26,570 nucleotides of DNA. Source: a virus. The position numbers and the translations under genes are program-made. The notes beneath the pieces are model-generated. The model was not told the DNA's origin and did no database searches. It saw only the letters and a program-made list of their open reading frames with translations. Shown one piece after another: positions 7,433 through 17,086 of this stretch. The stretch spans positions 1 to 26,570 of IMG/VR virus record IMGVR_UViG_3300025301_000094; one strand, 5' to 3'. Each line of letters begins with the position of its first letter. Position 1 is the first letter of the stretch.

Positions 7433-10400
7433 ATGGCACAACAATTTGAACCTAGTTTAAATCCTGAAGAGCAAGATACTTCTTCCTTTGAAGAAGAAGA
7501 CGAACTAGGTCTGCCTGAATCTGAGGAGTTAGACGTAGTTGCGCCTAATTCTGTATCTCCATATAATCCACCTATGTTAGATGTAATTTCTACTCTCGCT
7601 GGTGTAGCACAGATTGATACAACTATAGCTATTGACGACTTAAGTGAGTTTCAGAGTCAAGTAGAGGCTAATGCTGCTGCTATCGAAGCAGGAGGTGAAG
7701 CTGCTATACGTCAACAGATTCTTAACCAAGAAGCAGCAGCAGAATTTCAACGATTACGCGCCTTCCTTATTGAAGGTGCTGTAGAACGAGATGCCAACAT
7801 ACAAGAGTTGCAAGATATTATAGATGTTTTTCCTGCTATTGATGCAGCAGCAAATAAGGATAAGCTTGAAGAAACGGCTCTTGATAGAATCGAAGAATTT
7901 GCTACTAATCATCCTGAGCAAGGAGATATGTTAGAACTTCTTGCTGTTGATGAAACACAGGATAGGACGGTACTCGGTAGTCTCCGTGATCAGTTGGAGC
8001 GAGCAATTATTCTACGTCGTGAAGCAGATAAAGCAAGCAAGGCCGTTAAAAACCAGTCTCTAGGAGCAGATATCTTAGATATTCTTGCTCGTATGATTCC
8101 TTTTAATAAACTTACTTCTGTGGATAACACTGTTGAATCGTCGATGCTAGATCTTAGTGGTACAAAAATTATGCTAGCACGGCAGAATCTATTTACTGTA
8201 CCTCGTGAAGAGTTTGACGAGATACTACCAAAAATTATTGATGCTATTAAGAATGAATCAGGATTTATCGGTGATAATCTTCAGCTTATCAAAGAGAACA
8301 TTCACGAGCTTGGCACAGCAAATAGTCAAACAGAGAATCTTCATAACTTCTTCGATTTTATAGATTTCACGGTTGTTGCACCCACTATTCTCAAGACAGT
8401 CCCCGCTCTTGGGAAGGCAGCTATTGCTAGGGTTGGTCGTAATCGTGAGCTATCTCGTATTATAACAGAGAATACGCTACAAGCAGAACAGGATGCTGTA
8501 GTCTTTGTTAACTCAGAAGGCACAGCAGTAGTAAGTAGGACAGGTTCAGTAGAAGAAGCGGTAGTTGCTATCTCTATTGACGAGTCTATGCCGACTGCAT
8601 TGAAAACTACAGAGCAACTGATAGACGGTTCAGTAGGTCTATCCGATTCAGTAGGTCGTGGTCTAGCTGCCAATAAACAAGCAGCTGACGATGTTGCTCG
8701 TGCGTTAGAGCAGACACCTAGACTTACTGAAGAGGAACTAGCTAATGCTTTTGATGCAGCGAAAGCTAAAGCTATTGAGTCACACGGCGAAGGTGCACTG
8801 ATTGATTTCCAAGTTGCTCCTATTGAAGTTAGAAAAGGTACCTTTGTTGACAAGTTTACAATGGTCCTAGGACGTAAAGACGGTATCGGTTATGCTTCTA
8901 AACATAGTGCTGAACGAGCAGCAAAACGTAAAGGGCTCCTTGAGTTCGATATTATCAAAGATGCAGATGGATTGCATTATATCAATATTCAATCCAATAT
9001 AGACGAGGCAGGCTATGTCCTCGTCTTAAACGAAGCAGGGTTAACCCCTAGTCTCTTTATTAATACGTTCTTTCGTTCTCCTTCGTCATTCTTACAGGAC
9101 GTATTACAACAGAGAGCTACTTCTTCTGTCTTCTCAAAGGGACGTATTCAGCGGCTATTGAAGCCCATGATGGATAATCTTAAGGGATTGGGCCGTAAGA
9201 GTCGTGGTCGTGTCTCCGCTGTACTCAAGAGAGGCAATATCGAAAAGAAGTGGTACACTACTAACGAGTTTACTTCGCATTACTCAGACCTACATGGTGG
9301 TAGAATGCCGAGTAATCATGAAATACTCGCTTATTACACAGTAAAAGATATTAATGACTTTGACTACCTTCTGCGAAACCACGCTGAGTATATCAAACGT
9401 GCTACACAAGGATTTATTACTGGTGAAGTAAAGTCTGCTAATGGGATCACCCTAAATGCTCGCAACATGAAGGAGATCGAAAGAATAGATGACGTAGCTC
9501 GATCTATTATCCTAGATGTAGGTGAAGGAAAACTTCTAGAAGGACGTAAGATAGGCCTCGATGTTCTTAAAGAGCGTATGAAGACAGAAGGATTGAAACT
9601 CTTCAGGGTAGAAGGGGATGATGTTGTATTCCAAGGTCGTCCACTCAATCATATCCTCGTTAAGAAGGGGGATCTAGCTGTTAAGGATCTAGAATATAGG
9701 CAGTTAAAGTATAGCGCTGGTGGTCACCGTCTCTATGATGGTAAGTTCTTTGTTAAACAGGCTATTATCGGCGCTACTGAGAGTGGAGCTAAATTCGTCC
9801 GCAATCCACGCACACATATCGTAGCCCCAACTAAGAAGACAGCACAAGAGTGGGCTGATAGGATGAATGCAGCCCGTAATGCCTACCGTAAAGCTATTGA
9901 TGATCCCAAATATACGCTACAGGCAGATAGAATCATCAGAGATGCTGGTGTCGAAGATGGTACAGAAGGGTGGGCGCGGTTGCTTGATGATGGAAAACTG
10001 CAAGATGAGCCCTTCCAAGTTACCTTCGATAAAGAATTACCAAGACGCCATCAGGAAACGCTATTAGAAGATGGCTCCTATGATTTAACTTTTGAAGCTA
10101 CAGGCCAAAGAGCCTACCTTGAGCAACAGGGTCAACTATATTATAGTAGAAAAGGTAACATCCTCAAAGGACCGCAAGACGAGACTGCTGGCCTCGTTGA
10201 TCCATTTATTACTGCTACTCGTGCTGTCGAGAATGCTGCTTCTATTGCCTCGTTTACGAACTATAGGGTCAACGCTGTTCAACGGTGGCTTAAGACATAC
10301 GGTGATTTACTTCCACCTGGAGATGGATTGTCTCCAATGCAGCGCTTCTGGTCAGAGTTTGATGTTTCCAAAGTCAAGGGCATGGATACTAACCATGTCA

Positions 10401-12163
10401 ATAGAGCACAGAGCGTCCGCTTAGCTATTCAGAGGCAGCTTGGTACTCAGACTAAGTTTGGTCAAGCGGTACGTAATGGTCTCCGTAATCTTGCAGACTG
10501 GGTTGAAGGCCCTACCGCTAGTGGTATACGTTCTAAGGTGGCAAAGAAGGTGTTAGATCTACAGGATAGAGACCCTGTAGGTGCAATCAAGGGTTTCTCC
10601 TTCGATTTCAAGCTGGGCCTATTTGATCCGTCGCAGTTGATCATCCAGACACAGACTATCGCAGCATTAGTTAGCCTTAATCCGACTCGCTTTCCAAAGT
10701 TTATCTTTGATGGAATACTTATGCGCTATGCTGCGGTTAACCAGAGTGATGAGATGCTCAAATGGGCGGCTAAGCGTTCTTCAATGAAGCCAGCCGAGTT
10801 TGAGAGCATGGTCAAGACGATGCGTGAATCCGGTATCATTGATATCAATGGTGAACTCATACTTCTTGACCATACAGCTACTGCTGCTCTTGGCCCTGTC
10901 GGGTCTACTACCGCAAGAGTGCGTGATATGGGTCGAATTCCATTTTTTGAGGCTGAACGAATCAATCGTATCTATGCATGGCGTAAAAGTTGGGATGATT
11001 TAAGAAGCGGTGTTGGAACAGGGCCTCAAGGTACAATAGGACCACCTAAATCTGTAAAGGAACTTCTTACACCTGACGGTAAAGCAGAATTAGCACGACG
11101 AACTGATAAGTTCACTATGAATATGACGTCTGCTTCTGCTGCGTTCTGGCAGAAGGGTGTCCTATCTATTCCCACTCAGTTTCTCAGCTACCAAGCACGG
11201 CTATTCGAGAATGTACTTCCTATTATCGGAAATAAACAGTGGACAAAAAGCGAGAAATTTAGGCTGGCAGCAGGACAAATGCTTCTTTACGGCGCAGTGG
11301 GTGTTCCCGGTGGCCGGTTTGTCCTCGATCAGATATTCAGGGCTACAGGTACGGAGTTCGATCCCGAGAGTAAAGCAGATCAGATAGCCTACCGTGCTTA
11401 TGTTGGTGGCTTTACAGATTCTATGTTGTACGCTATTACAAATGGTGAGCTCGACGTAGCTTTCTCTCAGCGCGCTGCGGTGGGCCAAGCTGTCACTGAC
11501 TTCATAAACAAGATATCGGGTGGTGGCATCGAAGAGCAGAGTTTTCTCGAAGTGATTGGTGGTGCGCCGTTTAGCGTCATCGGTGACGTAGGCTCTGATG
11601 CCTTGGATGTTCTCAAAGCTGTAATGCGTGGTGCAGCATCCGAAAGTGTGTCGGTAACTGAGATGTTACCCTCTCTCGTTACTCAGATGGCAGATAATGT
11701 ATCGTCTCTATCTAGATTCCATAGGGCCTATTATGTATGGAAGTATGGCGAATGGATAAGTCAAGAGACAGGGAAGACGTTAGCTAAGGCTACGAAGACA
11801 GAGACTATAGCCGCTGCTCTTGGATTTCAACTACGAGAACTAGCAGATATAGGGTTTGCAAACGATTTAATTACAAGGCGCAAGGAATTTATTAAGAGTC
11901 AAGCCAAGTTGATTAGTAAGTTACAGCTTGAAGCCGCTCGTCTCTGGAACAGTGACGATAGAGAAGGATGGGAGTTGAAGCAACGTGAAATTATAGCATG
12001 GCAACAGGTGCTAGACCCTATGGACAGATTAGATGTAATGAAAGCGGCTCGATTAAGTTCTGATTGGCGCACCACCACTGAAATAATGACTGACAATTTT
12101 AACCAGAAATACGCACCAGTGATAGGATCACCGGAATTACCAGCCGAAAATACGGAGAGATAA
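7433..12163 (+). CDS. Giant internal virion (ejection) protein, gp16-like, 1576 aa
   Basis: This is the largest gene in the window. The N-terminus is very acidic (EEQDTSSFEEEDELGLPESE). Long alpha-helical stretches follow (Gln/Glu/Ala-rich) with no membrane segment strong enough to call. The C-terminal third (about 1040-1330) contains GFSFDFKLGLFDPSQLIIQ, FFEAERINRIYAW, FTMNMTSASAAFWQKG and IPTQFLSYQARLFENVLP. This pattern is typical of the C-terminal region of large podovirus ejection proteins (T7 internal protein D type). In T7 the gp16 N-terminus is a transglycosylase; no such motif is seen here, and a lysozyme domain occurs instead in the protein at 14125-16881. The start is supported by AGGG at 7422-7425. 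It probably lies in the capsid core and helps build the trans-envelope DNA channel. Confidence 0.75.
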   Translation: MAQQFEPSLNPEEQDTSSFEEEDELGLPESEELDVVAPNSVSPYNPPMLDVISTLAGVAQIDTTIAIDDLSEFQSQVEANAAAIEAGGEAAIRQQILNQEAAAEFQRLRAFLIEGAVERDANIQELQDIIDVFPAIDAAANKDKLEETALDRIEEFATNHPEQGDMLELLAVDETQDRTVLGSLRDQLERAIILRREADKASKAVKNQSLGADILDILARMIPFNKLTSVDNTVESSMLDLSGTKIMLARQNLFTVPREEFDEILPKIIDAIKNESGFIGDNLQLIKENIHELGTANSQTENLHNFFDFIDFTVVAPTILKTVPALGKAAIARVGRNRELSRIITENTLQAEQDAVVFVNSEGTAVVSRTGSVEEAVVAISIDESMPTALKTTEQLIDGSVGLSDSVGRGLAANKQAADDVARALEQTPRLTEEELANAFDAAKAKAIESHGEGALIDFQVAPIEVRKGTFVDKFTMVLGRKDGIGYASKHSAERAAKRKGLLEFDIIKDADGLHYINIQSNIDEAGYVLVLNEAGLTPSLFINTFFRSPSSFLQDVLQQRATSSVFSKGRIQRLLKPMMDNLKGLGRKSRGRVSAVLKRGNIEKKWYTTNEFTSHYSDLHGGRMPSNHEILAYYTVKDINDFDYLLRNHAEYIKRATQGFITGEVKSANGITLNARNMKEIERIDDVARSIILDVGEGKLLEGRKIGLDVLKERMKTEGLKLFRVEGDDVVFQGRPLNHILVKKGDLAVKDLEYRQLKYSAGGHRLYDGKFFVKQAIIGATESGAKFVRNPRTHIVAPTKKTAQEWADRMNAARNAYRKAIDDPKYTLQADRIIRDAGVEDGTEGWARLLDDGKLQDEPFQVTFDKELPRRHQETLLEDGSYDLTFEATGQRAYLEQQGQLYYSRKGNILKGPQDETAGLVDPFITATRAVENAASIASFTNYRVNAVQRWLKTYGDLLPPGDGLSPMQRFWSEFDVSKVKGMDTNHVNRAQSVRLAIQRQLGTQTKFGQAVRNGLRNLADWVEGPTASGIRSKVAKKVLDLQDRDPVGAIKGFSFDFKLGLFDPSQLIIQTQTIAALVSLNPTRFPKFIFDGILMRYAAVNQSDEMLKWAAKRSSMKPAEFESMVKTMRESGIIDINGELILLDHTATAALGPVGSTTARVRDMGRIPFFEAERINRIYAWRKSWDDLRSGVGTGPQGTIGPPKSVKELLTPDGKAELARRTDKFTMNMTSASAAFWQKGVLSIPTQFLSYQARLFENVLPIIGNKQWTKSEKFRLAAGQMLLYGAVGVPGGRFVLDQIFRATGTEFDPESKADQIAYRAYVGGFTDSMLYAITNGELDVAFSQRAAVGQAVTDFINKISGGGIEEQSFLEVIGGAPFSVIGDVGSDALDVLKAVMRGAASESVSVTEMLPSLVTQMADNVSSLSRFHRAYYVWKYGEWISQETGKTLAKATKTETIAAALGFQLRELADIGFANDLITRRKEFIKSQAKLISKLQLEAARLWNSDDREGWELKQREIIAWQQVLDPMDRLDVMKAARLSSDWRTTTEIMTDNFNQKYAPVIGSPELPAENTER

Positions 12164-12164
12164 T

Positions 12165-14123
12165 ATGGCTACTTTTCAACAGAGTTTATCAGACGTTAAA
12201 GTTCCTGCAGTAGGCGCTGCTACTGGTGCAACTACTCGAGCAGGCACTGCTAGTACTGCAGCTATGGCGATCAATGCTATAACTGGTGCGATCAATACTG
12301 CCGTACCCCTAATCGACAAGGAAATGGGGAGAAATGCTTATCAAACTACACAGAAGGCAGCATTTAAATTAATTCAAGAACACGATCAAGGTCTGATAAA
12401 TGATATTACCTTCCGAACACTAAAGAAACAGTTAGCTATCGAACAGTTCTCTACTTTTGATCGCAAACCTGAGGAAGTTCAGAAGGCACTCGTTTCTGCC
12501 TTTGGGGCTAATCCTATTGAGAGACAAGAAAAAACTGAAGCTACCTTCATGGAAACTATGCTACTCGAAGGCTCTGCTCTTATACCTCAAGGCACAGATG
12601 AGCAGAAAGTCGATGCGGGCATTCAACTTAATCAAGATAAAAACAAAGCTGCAGCTTCCGCACTTGCTATCAAAGCTGCAACTGCCGCAAGGACAGCTAC
12701 CGATAACGAACAGATGACTCTTGCGGGACGTTATGTAAGTACTGTTGCTGAGCCTTTAGGTGCTGTTATGCAAGGGACGATTGATTTACTTGGCAATGTT
12801 ACTACTCCTAAACAGGCGGAGGAGGTCTTTGGTAGGATTACCAACGAGGCTAATCAACTTATCGCTGACTTCGAGAGAGTGGCATTAAAGGGAATACAGC
12901 CTCTTGGCCCTAAGGGATTTAAAGAAGGTCTTGATCGTATTAAAGCGGTAAAAGATCAATTTAAATCAATATTAGATCCTGTTCATGGTGTCCGTGGCGT
13001 TACATCTAAACTGGAGTTTCTTAAGAAAATTAAGGCAGACACAGAGCTAAGTCTAATTGATGCTGCTCCATTAGTTAATCGTCTTCATACTCTAATTGGA
13101 TCACACGCTCTCAGTGTTATTGTTGCTAGTATATCAAATAGAAGGGCAGAATTTGGCGCTACCCTTCGTACTCAGCTGGAAGGATTACTTGATGTTCAAG
13201 GTGTAACAGGTAAGAAAAAGACCCAGGCCTTAAGTATAATGGATATTATGCGTATACATCGTGATCCTGATAAAACATCTGAGTTCCTGACTGATAAAAA
13301 TAAACGTAGTGCAGCACTTGCTGTCTCAACTGATATGATTAATAGTATTCCACTTACTAAAGAGTCATCACAGGCAGATAAGGATACCTTTACTAGACAA
13401 AGCGCAGCTGCAATGCATTTAGCTATTCGTTATGTTAGAACTCCTGGCAACAGGAAGACATTCCTTGATACTGTAGGTTCTGAGTCTTATGCTAAGAAGT
13501 TATCTGAACTAGCTAAGACTGATTCTAAGTCGGCTGGTATCCTTGGCCGTTCTGCTATGCGCTTTGGTATCGGCGCTGTTCGTGAGGCTCTAAACGAGTC
13601 TAGTCGTATTCGCTACAATCTACAAGAAGGGCAGCTTGAGTTTCAGGAGTCAAAAATAAAAACTACACCTAGTCAATACGGTACAGAAGGTGCAGAAGTT
13701 GAGGCAGGCCCCATGACTTCTCAAGAAGCTCAGATTATAGAGAATGGTAATCGTGCCTTAGATTTGCTCGATAAATATGCACTATACGATGAGCGGTTTA
13801 GTAATCTAGAGTTTACAAAGATGGGTGGGAAAGCTCGTCGTGACATAGTGATACATACTATCGGCAATGTTACTGGTAAGGGTGATAAAATTCTTCTTGA
13901 AGAGCAAAAATTCGAGACTGCGTTTACAGAAAGCCAGACAACTGGAGCGCGTAACATAGTAAAACCTTCAAATTCTGAGCTAGAGAATGATAGAATACCT
14001 TCTGTCTTTGCTCAGAAAAGTACTAAAGTAGCTGAAGTAACTAAGAAGGCAAGGACTATAATAAATCGTCTTGTACGTGACAAGAAGGGCAAGTGGACTG
14101 TCGTCAAGCCCGAGGGTCTCTAA
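12165..14123 (+). CDS. Internal virion (ejection) protein, gp15-like by position, 652 aa
   Basis: The product is almost entirely alpha-helical, rich in Ala, Thr, Lys and Gln. It has an Ala/Thr/Gly N-terminus (residues 12-46, including AVGAATGATTRAG) and then helices such as AYQTTQKAAFKLIQEHDQGL. There are no catalytic motifs or signal peptide. Length and composition resemble T7 gp15 (747 aa), the core protein that forms the periplasmic tunnel with gp16. Here it follows rather than precedes the giant gp16-like gene. GGAG at about 12154-12157 and a one-base gap from the previous stop point to coupled translation. The name by homology is uncertain; the ejection-protein class is more secure. Confidence 0.65.
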   Translation: MATFQQSLSDVKVPAVGAATGATTRAGTASTAAMAINAITGAINTAVPLIDKEMGRNAYQTTQKAAFKLIQEHDQGLINDITFRTLKKQLAIEQFSTFDRKPEEVQKALVSAFGANPIERQEKTEATFMETMLLEGSALIPQGTDEQKVDAGIQLNQDKNKAAASALAIKAATAARTATDNEQMTLAGRYVSTVAEPLGAVMQGTIDLLGNVTTPKQAEEVFGRITNEANQLIADFERVALKGIQPLGPKGFKEGLDRIKAVKDQFKSILDPVHGVRGVTSKLEFLKKIKADTELSLIDAAPLVNRLHTLIGSHALSVIVASISNRRAEFGATLRTQLEGLLDVQGVTGKKKTQALSIMDIMRIHRDPDKTSEFLTDKNKRSAALAVSTDMINSIPLTKESSQADKDTFTRQSAAAMHLAIRYVRTPGNRKTFLDTVGSESYAKKLSELAKTDSKSAGILGRSAMRFGIGAVREALNESSRIRYNLQEGQLEFQESKIKTTPSQYGTEGAEVEAGPMTSQEAQIIENGNRALDLLDKYALYDERFSNLEFTKMGGKARRDIVIHTIGNVTGKGDKILLEEQKFETAFTESQTTGARNIVKPSNSELENDRIPSVFAQKSTKVAEVTKKARTIINRLVRDKKGKWTVVKPEGL

Positions 14124-14124
14124 C

Positions 14125-16881
14125 GTGGAACAGATAATCGAACTCGAAGATGGTCAACAGTTTACAGTTGAAACTGACGAGCCTCTTAAGCCTGAAGATC
14201 TCGAGGGTGTAGACTTTGACGCTATCTTAGCTGGTGGAGAAGGATCTGTCTTTGACTTTCCCGGTCAGAAGCGTACCGAGGATGTCCCCTTTAAGCCTCA
14301 ACATAATGCTTTTGATAAGGATCTAAAGAGTATGGAGACTATCTTACCTAATATAGGTGATACCCCTCGTAACTTCATGATCCAAGTAGAGGGAAACAAT
14401 CCTAAACCACACGATGATGGGGCAGGATTCACTACGATTGGGATAGGTCATAAGCTGACCCCTAAAGAGCTAGAAACAGGGAAGCTGTCTATTGGAGAAG
14501 AGGAGATAGAATGGAAGAAGGGACTGACACAGGTTCAAATGAACACTCTCTTCGAAGAAGACTTTAGCTCTTATTGGGACGTTGCTGGTGACTTGATTGA
14601 GCGTAGTGGATTAGGTCATGTTCCTAATATGCAAACATCTTTAGCTTCCTTGATGTTTAACAGCAGTAGCAAGGAAGACCCCGAAGCAGGATTTAAGAAA
14701 GTAGCACCAGAAGCGTATAACGCTCTTCTCCGGGGAGATTTAGAAGCGTTTAAATTTCAAGCCTTCGATGCTGAGTCTGGAATTGTACGTGTAGGGGATA
14801 AAGTTTTTAGGGGTCTAGTCAATCGAAGGCGGGCAGAACTAGAACTACTAAGTCCCACTCGTGGTATTGAGAGAGCACAAGTGGGTCCCGCTGCTGTTAT
14901 TGGTGGGCTCAGTAGTGCAGCAGATTTCCCACCGCCAAAGGCGACAGAGAGGGAGGTTACTCCTCTCTCACCAGATGTTGACTTGGGTGACGAGATAGTT
15001 GGTGATCTGCCTACTCCCGAGAGTGCAGCTGAATTTGATAAACATCTAGGTGAGTTAGCCACGGCCCTTAATCCGATCACTGGTGCCAAAGAGGCCGTCG
15101 AAGGCTCAACGCAGATCACTGAGTCTTTCAAGAAGGGAGACTTCCGTGGTATGGCAGAGGGGTTAGCTGCTATGCTGGTAGGCATAGCTGGTACGGTAGG
15201 TGGCCCTAGTGGTAAGAGTGGTAAGGCTGGTAAGCCTATGCTTAAGCTGATCCAAGGCGGTGGCAAGACTACCCCTCCTGATCCTCCCATACTCAAGGTG
15301 TACGAGGGAGGTGCACCTACACCGGCACAAGAGGCAGCTGCTTTAGCGCACAAAGAACAATTAGACGAGGCTGCACGTATCATAGATGACGCCCTTGCAG
15401 GAGCAGATAAGAAGAAAGTTAAAGATGCATTAAGAGTGGTTGAAGGGGATCTGCCTTCTCCTCTAGAGGTTGCACGAGGACGAAAGGCCTTGAGTGAAAT
15501 GGATGAGGCTACTCTTGGCCCACTTAAGACTGCAGAGGAGATCAAGTATGATAAGGCTGTTAGCGAACAAAGATTAAAAAAGATAGCTGACAAAAGCAAT
15601 AAAGAATTTATTGATGATATACTACGACGCGGCGGTACAACTAAAGACGTAGCTCGATTTAAACAAATTCTCAAAGAAGATCGTGCTGCAAAGACTCTGC
15701 GTATGAAGGCGAGAGAAGCAGAAGAACGTACTAAAGATAAAATATCTAAACTTATTGAGCGTATTAAAAAGAAAGGGGATAAGCCCCCCATTCTTCCTGC
15801 TGGTATAGCCGGTACAGTAGCTGGCGAGAAGGCTCTTGAGGGATTAGAGACCGACGATCTAATCAAAGGTCAGCAAGGTGCCGATGTCCTAGGCGCGACA
15901 CATATTGTAGTCAGTGGCGATACCCTCGGTAAGATAGCGCGGGACAACAACACTACTGTAGCTAATCTCATGTCTGCTAATCCGCAGATCAAGGATGCTA
16001 ACAAGATTGGTATCGGAGATCAGATCGATATTCCTATTCATAAGCCTGAGGGAATATTAGAAACGATAGGCGCACCCGATACAGTAGTATCAAAGAACGG
16101 CAAACGGGATTTCAAAAGAACTGCTGAAAATGTTGGTAAGGCCCTTGATATGGATCTAGGTGATGAAGTAATTGGTGATAAAAAAACTACTTTAGGTTAC
16201 AGTGGCGGTCTTTTTCAACTCGCACCTTATGCTAGTTGGGTAGTAGCGGCTAATTTTCTTACAGGATATAAGGGAATTATAGATGAAGGAGTGCTTAGGG
16301 GAAAAGAATTAGAGAATCTTACAGAGATTACATTAGGTAGAATTGAAAAAGGTCAGAATAAAATTACTTATGCCTCTTATGGTGATCCAAGCAAACCAGG
16401 GTATCAATCTGATATAGCCCTTAGTCCATCAGTAAAGAGAGCCCTAAAGACTACTCTAGGTGCAGCATATATTGTAAAGCATAAAGGTAAAATTTTAATT
16501 GCTGATGAATATGATATGCCTATGGATAAAAAAGTTCTTAAAGCATTGGGTACAACTGAAAAGAAATTAAGGGATGCGAGCTTTATTAAAAAAATGGAGT
16601 ATGTACTAGGTGTAAATGATAAAAAGAAAGGACTCCCCGCTGTGGGCTCTAGAGGTAAGGTGCATAGGTTTGGAGAACTCTTTGGACCTCGAGAAGGAGA
16701 TACTCTTTCTCAAAGATATACTCTTGGAACATTCGAAGACTTAAAATTAGAAGAAAAAGATATTAAGAATGTTCCAACTTTAGAAGACCATGAGAAACGA
16801 TTGTTGAAAGAGGGTAGACTTAATCCAGATAATGTAATTGCATTAGAGACTCCTTTTGACATGCCTATTGGGGGCGCTTAA
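14125..16881 (+). CDS. Virion-associated lysozyme: T4-type (GH24) domain plus LysM domain, 918 aa
   Basis: Residues about 80-250 form a T4-type lysozyme domain. E89, D98 and T104 keep exactly the spacing of the T4 lysozyme triad E11, D20, T26, ending in TIGIGH. The enzyme should cleave the glycan strands of peptidoglycan. Residues about 592-638 are a LysM peptidoglycan-binding domain (HIVVSGDTLGKIARDNNTTV, then LMSANPQI and IGIGDQIDIPI). Between them lie a Gly/Ala-rich hydrophobic stretch (about 343-363) and charged helices. The last about 230 residues are unrecognised and more AT-rich. The start taken is GTG 14125, with GAGGG nearby, two bases after the previous stop; an in-frame TTG at 14071 lies inside the upstream gene. 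Size and neighbours point to an ejected wall-opening protein rather than the release endolysin. Confidence 0.85.
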   Translation: MEQIIELEDGQQFTVETDEPLKPEDLEGVDFDAILAGGEGSVFDFPGQKRTEDVPFKPQHNAFDKDLKSMETILPNIGDTPRNFMIQVEGNNPKPHDDGAGFTTIGIGHKLTPKELETGKLSIGEEEIEWKKGLTQVQMNTLFEEDFSSYWDVAGDLIERSGLGHVPNMQTSLASLMFNSSSKEDPEAGFKKVAPEAYNALLRGDLEAFKFQAFDAESGIVRVGDKVFRGLVNRRRAELELLSPTRGIERAQVGPAAVIGGLSSAADFPPPKATEREVTPLSPDVDLGDEIVGDLPTPESAAEFDKHLGELATALNPITGAKEAVEGSTQITESFKKGDFRGMAEGLAAMLVGIAGTVGGPSGKSGKAGKPMLKLIQGGGKTTPPDPPILKVYEGGAPTPAQEAAALAHKEQLDEAARIIDDALAGADKKKVKDALRVVEGDLPSPLEVARGRKALSEMDEATLGPLKTAEEIKYDKAVSEQRLKKIADKSNKEFIDDILRRGGTTKDVARFKQILKEDRAAKTLRMKAREAEERTKDKISKLIERIKKKGDKPPILPAGIAGTVAGEKALEGLETDDLIKGQQGADVLGATHIVVSGDTLGKIARDNNTTVANLMSANPQIKDANKIGIGDQIDIPIHKPEGILETIGAPDTVVSKNGKRDFKRTAENVGKALDMDLGDEVIGDKKTTLGYSGGLFQLAPYASWVVAANFLTGYKGIIDEGVLRGKELENLTEITLGRIEKGQNKITYASYGDPSKPGYQSDIALSPSVKRALKTTLGAAYIVKHKGKILIADEYDMPMDKKVLKALGTTEKKLRDASFIKKMEYVLGVNDKKKGLPAVGSRGKVHRFGELFGPREGDTLSQRYTLGTFEDLKLEEKDIKNVPTLEDHEKRLLKEGRLNPDNVIALETPFDMPIGGA

Positions 16882-17086
16882 TATTGGAGAGAGTAGCACG
16901 TAACTTACCTAACACATAAAAATAACAAACGGTTATTAAAATAGTATAAAGAGGCCATATCACGCACCATAACCACACAACTGTTTCATGATAAGTTAAT
17001 CCAATGTACCTTGCGGTAGCAAATAGGATAACGTCACAGGCTTTATATACTTTCATAATCCAGATAATATAAGGAGTAGATTCCAT
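16865..17086 (-). CDS. Probable small membrane protein encoded antisense in the late block, 73 aa
   Basis: This frame fills the 203-base space between two forward genes and overlaps the end of the lysozyme gene by 17 bases. It has one long hydrophobic helix, VVWLWCVIWPLYTILITVCY (about residues 36-55), with a Trp-Pro break, and a basic C-terminus (GKLRATLSNIKRP). A weaker hydrophobic N-terminal stretch precedes it. The segment YIGLTYHETVVWLW resembles a type of small phage membrane protein in which a G-T-Y stretch leads into a helix with 'IIWP'; this is from memory, not a search. ATG 17086 has AGGAAGAAGG upstream on its strand; ATG 17056 is an alternative. Codons look natural. It could be a holin-like or superinfection-related protein; function unknown. 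Confidence 0.5.
   Translation of the reverse strand: MESTPYIIWIMKVYKACDVILFATARYIGLTYHETVVWLWCVIWPLYTILITVCYFYVLGKLRATLSNIKRPQ

Noticed and set aside
8341-8853. A 170-codon - strand frame inside the giant ejection protein gene
   Set aside because: Ser/Ala-rich shadow translation with no start signal, fully inside a well-supported long gene.
14757-15866. A 369-codon open frame on the - strand inside the lysozyme gene
   Set aside because: It is a shadow of the + strand gene, with Ser/Leu/Pro-rich low-complexity translation, no ribosome-binding site and no motifs. The + strand has clear lysozyme and LysM domains here.
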